Assembly (NCBI GenBank): GCA_002697475.1
Contig: NZVW01000106.1
Coordinates: 1-25,795 of the forward strand
Source of the DNA: Aquimarina sp.
GTDB taxonomy: Bacteria > Bacteroidota > Bacteroidia > Flavobacteriales > Flavobacteriaceae
DNA length: 25,795 nt
Reading direction: 5' to 3'
The notes beneath the pieces were generated by a model. The model made no database searches and was not told where the DNA came from. It saw only the letters and a program-made list of their open reading frames with translations. Below are positions 23,326-25,795 of this stretch, piece after piece; positions within the stretch are counted from its first letter, which is position 1; the number at the start of each line of letters is the position of its first letter. A program made the position numbers and the translations under genes.

Positions 23326-25062
23326 TTATTTCAATCTTTTAATTACTGATGCAGACCAATCCTCAGCTTCTCGTCCAAAACATTCTAATATAGCATCAAC
23401 ACCCAGTACGCTTCCTTTACAATAACGACCGATCATACATAAAGATGAATTATGCACTGTATCATAGGATTCGAAAATTCTTGCATCTTTGGATGTTTTA
23501 AAACCTAAATTAGCGGAAACTGGGATCAAAGCTCCTTTTTCAATTAAATTTATAAAGAGTGGTGATGCTATATCTTTAGCAAGAGGACTACCTAAAACAG
23601 AGTCAATCATAACTTTAGCATTTTTAGTAGATGTATTATTATGCATACTCCACCCCTCTTTTGTAACTTCTATAGAAGGATTTTTAGCAAAAGTGAAATC
23701 AAGCATTCCCATGTCTGAAAGCGCTATTAGTTGTGTAATAGAGTCTACAGGTGGACCAAATGTATAGCGCTTTGAATTTTCATCAAGTTCTACTACTTTT
23801 TCCATTATTTTATCAGGTAAGTCGCAATGTGAAAATAAAGCATACATAGTAGGTTGAAGATGTCTCCATACTTGCATGGCCATATAATCCAGAGAAATTT
23901 CTGTCAAATTATGTGCCATCAGAACAGTTTGCTCCATATAGACTTTACAATCCAGATCAGTATCTAAAATGAGTTCATGCTTATGACTCATATCTTTAAA
24001 CCAGGTAAATAGTATTTTTCTAATCTCGATTTTAGTACTACTACTTTTTCTAAAACATTCATTTTTTTCAAAGTACAAGTCTACGACTATCTCTATCATA
24101 CTATATAGAAACTCCTCTACAAAAGATTCATCTTTTACATCTTGTATCAGATTTCCAATCTTTTCTTTAAATGATGTCTTGACATCTTCTCCCGGATCAA
24201 AAATTTTATCTATCTCAGTGGTATAAGGTTTAGGAACCGGAGGTAAACCATCTGGAGAATACGGTGTAATATGAAAAGATTTAGAATTATAACACTCATA
24301 TTTACAAAAAGGACTGTCCCCTGAATCGATAAAATAACCAAACTTAAAAGCAAATAATCGAATCACGTCAATCATCGCTAATCCCATACCTCTAATGGCT
24401 ATATTCTTTGCATCAATTTTATGTAACCTATCTTCATCATAAGGGTTTTTAACGAAGTCCAGACTATATTTATTTGCCAGAAGCTGCCAGCACTTCGTTT
24501 CTTCTGATAGTGATACTGGTTGATGTCCTACTGTTACTAAGCATTCATCTACTGTATACTGTTTATTAGTAGTAGATTGCAAAACTACAGCTTTACCTAT
24601 GGATAAAACTTTAACAATTCTCTCCTTATAAAGAGTCAAGACCTCTTGCTGTATAAGAGGTTGTGCAATAGACTGGAAACGTTCTGATAAATATCTTCCC
24701 ATAACAGATCTGGGAGGAAAAGTTAGAATATTGGTTTTTTGATAAAAATTATGCTGCTCTGCCCACTCATTAAAAGAAGGGAATTTGGGAATTTCTATTC
24801 CTTCTATCTCTATTGAATGTCTTTCTTTAAGTTCTGAAAGATGCTGAACTGATATATTAATCCAATTAGCTTCATTCTGGTTAATTTTCCAAACTTGTCC
24901 GGCACCTGGATCTTTACAATCATCAAAAATAAGTATGGATGGTATTTTTTTAATAAGTGGCTGTGATAACTGAATCACCAAGCATTCTAAGGAGTATAAT
25001 CCTCTGGGGCCACAACCTAAAATTGCTATTTTTTTTCTGGCATTATCAACTTTATTGTTCAT
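23326..25062 (-). CDS. FAD/NAD(P)-binding oxidoreductase-like protein (PF13454 type)
   Basis: This 578-residue soluble protein has a Rossmann motif at residues about 11-25 (KIAILGCGPRGLYSLE), then FDDCKDPGAGQVWKINQNEA and NWINIS. These match the FAD-NAD(P)-binding family PF13454 (NAD_binding_9), whose members start with GPRG and carry GaG-Q. TVGHQP around 180 matches the second dinucleotide-binding (TxGHxP) site, and GMGLAMIDVIRLF near 230 fits a further Rossmann-like segment. The C-terminal half is less conserved. The family is related to flavin N-monooxygenases, and the substrates of most members are unknown. The gene starts 32 bases after the kinase-like gene upstream on the same strand, so the two are probably co-transcribed. 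There is no signal peptide, so it should be cytoplasmic. Confidence 0.75.
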   Translation of the reverse strand: MNNKVDNARKKIAILGCGPRGLYSLECLVIQLSQPLIKKIPSILIFDDCKDPGAGQVWKINQNEANWINISVQHLSELKERHSIEIEGIEIPKFPSFNEWAEQHNFYQKTNILTFPPRSVMGRYLSERFQSIAQPLIQQEVLTLYKERIVKVLSIGKAVVLQSTTNKQYTVDECLVTVGHQPVSLSEETKCWQLLANKYSLDFVKNPYDEDRLHKIDAKNIAIRGMGLAMIDVIRLFAFKFGYFIDSGDSPFCKYECYNSKSFHITPYSPDGLPPVPKPYTTEIDKIFDPGEDVKTSFKEKIGNLIQDVKDESFVEEFLYSMIEIVVDLYFEKNECFRKSSSTKIEIRKILFTWFKDMSHKHELILDTDLDCKVYMEQTVLMAHNLTEISLDYMAMQVWRHLQPTMYALFSHCDLPDKIMEKVVELDENSKRYTFGPPVDSITQLIALSDMGMLDFTFAKNPSIEVTKEGWSMHNNTSTKNAKVMIDSVLGSPLAKDIASPLFINLIEKGALIPVSANLGFKTSKDARIFESYDTVHNSSLCMIGRYCKGSVLGVDAILECFGREAEDWSASVIKRLK

Positions 25063-25094
25063 TAAAATTCAAAGTTTTTTTGAAATCCCAGTTC

Positions 25095-25795
25095 TTAATT
25101 TAACAGGCTTGTTTCTTGATCCGCTAGACAGTCAAAACACTTCTTTAAACCATTTTGGAGTTCCAGGTCTTCACAACCTTTAAGTAAAATTTCTTTAATA
25201 GGTCTTTCTATAATTATATTGTGATATTCTACAGCAATACTATCTAACTGGTCCCTTCTGTATTTTAGTGTAGATATGATTTTGTCAGCATCCAGCTTTC
25301 TAATATTTAATGGCCAGGAATGAAATGCATCATCAATTTTCTTATCCGTTAAAGATTTTTGTAGAATCTTAGCTTGCTCCAAGAAAACTTCAGAGGAAGA
25401 ACCTCTCAGAAAATACTCATCAAAATCACTCACTAAACCGGGGAGAAAATGAATATCTTTAGTAAAAGGTTGAACTTCCGGTAAGGTGTGTTTGTTAGCT
25501 ATCAGTTTTGGTATGACACCTTCAAGATTAAAAAAGGCATTATCCCTATCCGTAGGTAGTGGAATCGCTATTTGCCTATCCGAGGTGTCTCTTAGAACCC
25601 AACCCCATTGTTTTGCATGTCTATCCCAATCGCCTATCAATATGTCAAACAATCTAGCTCTTATTAGTGAAGGTTTATCTACAGTAATTAACTCAGGATG
25701 CTTATTTTTTAATTTTAAAAGATCATCAGTATCAACAATCTCGGATACATCTTTTATACTAGTCCAATTTACTTTTCCTTCACTTTCGTATTCAA
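25095..25795 (-). CDS. Atypical kinase-fold protein (HipA/Fam20-like), C-terminal part
   Basis: The frame stays open to the window edge at 25795, so this is the C-terminal 232 residues or so of a longer protein. A TTG at 25652 is not a likely start, because coding text continues upstream without a stop (ending in SLIRARLFDILIGDWDRH). The motif LIGDWDRHAKQWGW (Asp-Trp-Asp-Arg-His, 25617-25634 region) followed by PIxTDRDNAFF-like text (IPLPTDRDNAFF) resembles the catalytic loop and metal-binding motif of HipA/Fam20-type atypical kinases. The same text occurs in kinase-like domains of large Bacteroidetes proteins. Downstream is a helical tail with Cys-containing segments. Substrate and partner domains cannot be judged from this fragment. 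It is 32 bases upstream of the flavoprotein gene. Confidence 0.65.
   Translation of the reverse strand, partial: EYESEGKVNWTSIKDVSEIVDTDDLLKLKNKHPELITVDKPSLIRARLFDILIGDWDRHAKQWGWVLRDTSDRQIAIPLPTDRDNAFFNLEGVIPKLIANKHTLPEVQPFTKDIHFLPGLVSDFDEYFLRGSSSEVFLEQAKILQKSLTDKKIDDAFHSWPLNIRKLDADKIISTLKYRRDQLDSIAVEYHNIIIERPIKEILLKGCEDLELQNGLKKCFDCLADQETSLLN

Noticed and set aside
23489..23767. Plus-strand 92-codon open frame opposite the flavoprotein gene
   Set aside because: It is a shadow of the minus-strand gene, without a leader or domain of its own.
25095..25652. Complete 185-residue gene starting with TTG at 25652
   Set aside because: Coding text continues upstream in the same frame to the window edge with no stop and a conserved-looking SLIRARLFDILIGDWDRH run, so the gene is a fragment of a longer one.

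Overview
The window looks like part of a marine Flavobacteriia (Bacteroidetes) genome. It is AT-rich, its start codons follow A-rich leaders instead of strong Shine-Dalgarno sites, five secreted enzymes end in type IX secretion (T9SS) type-A sorting domains, and it holds a Reg_prop sensor, DUF4230 proteins and a lipoprotein with an acidic surface-export-like signal. The genus cannot be fixed from the sequence.

Layout. (1) 1-243, minus strand: the N-terminus of a periplasmic propeller sensor of the hybrid two-component type, cut by the window edge. (2) 244-855: a 612-base divergent control region with three TGTACTnTT direct repeats, two adjacent perfect dyads and a further dyad in the leader. 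(3) 856-17432, plus strand: five large T9SS-exported polysaccharide-degrading enzymes. In order they are a GH5 endoglucanase fused to a beta-helix, two PL14-type lyases, a 1812-residue protein joining a BNR_4 propeller (ulvan-lyase-like) to a CBM6-like domain and a DUF5060/TIM-barrel hydrolase candidate, and a GH9 endoglucanase with CBM3c and PKD. All five carry the same C-terminal cassette: one or two Ig-like (Big_7-type) repeats, then a module of about 127 residues bounded by two cysteines that I do not recognise, then the sorting domain. No SusC/SusD pair is present. The set fits an attack on a green-algal or plant-like wall (cellulose, glucuronan and possibly ulvan); that substrate is inferred. 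A strong terminator at 17451-17486 closes the block.

(4) 17750-22842, plus strand: a compact four-gene operon of unknown purpose. It encodes a membrane-anchored DUF5675 protein with an L,D-transpeptidase-like His...Cys pair, a multi-pass membrane protein with an Amidase_3 domain, a DUF4230 lipoprotein, and a long membrane-anchored DUF4230 protein. It looks like an envelope or peptidoglycan system and is the best candidate here for an undescribed pathway. (5) 22922-25795, minus strand: a small acidic cysteine-rich lipoprotein, a PF13454-type FAD/NAD(P)-binding protein, and the C-terminal part of an atypical (HipA/Fam20-like) kinase-fold protein that runs off the window.

The propeller sensor probably detects an oligosaccharide in the periplasm and drives the divergent enzyme block. 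The enzymes cross the outer membrane by T9SS and act at the cell surface or outside the cell. I saw no rRNA, tRNA, CRISPR array, insertion sequence or prophage.
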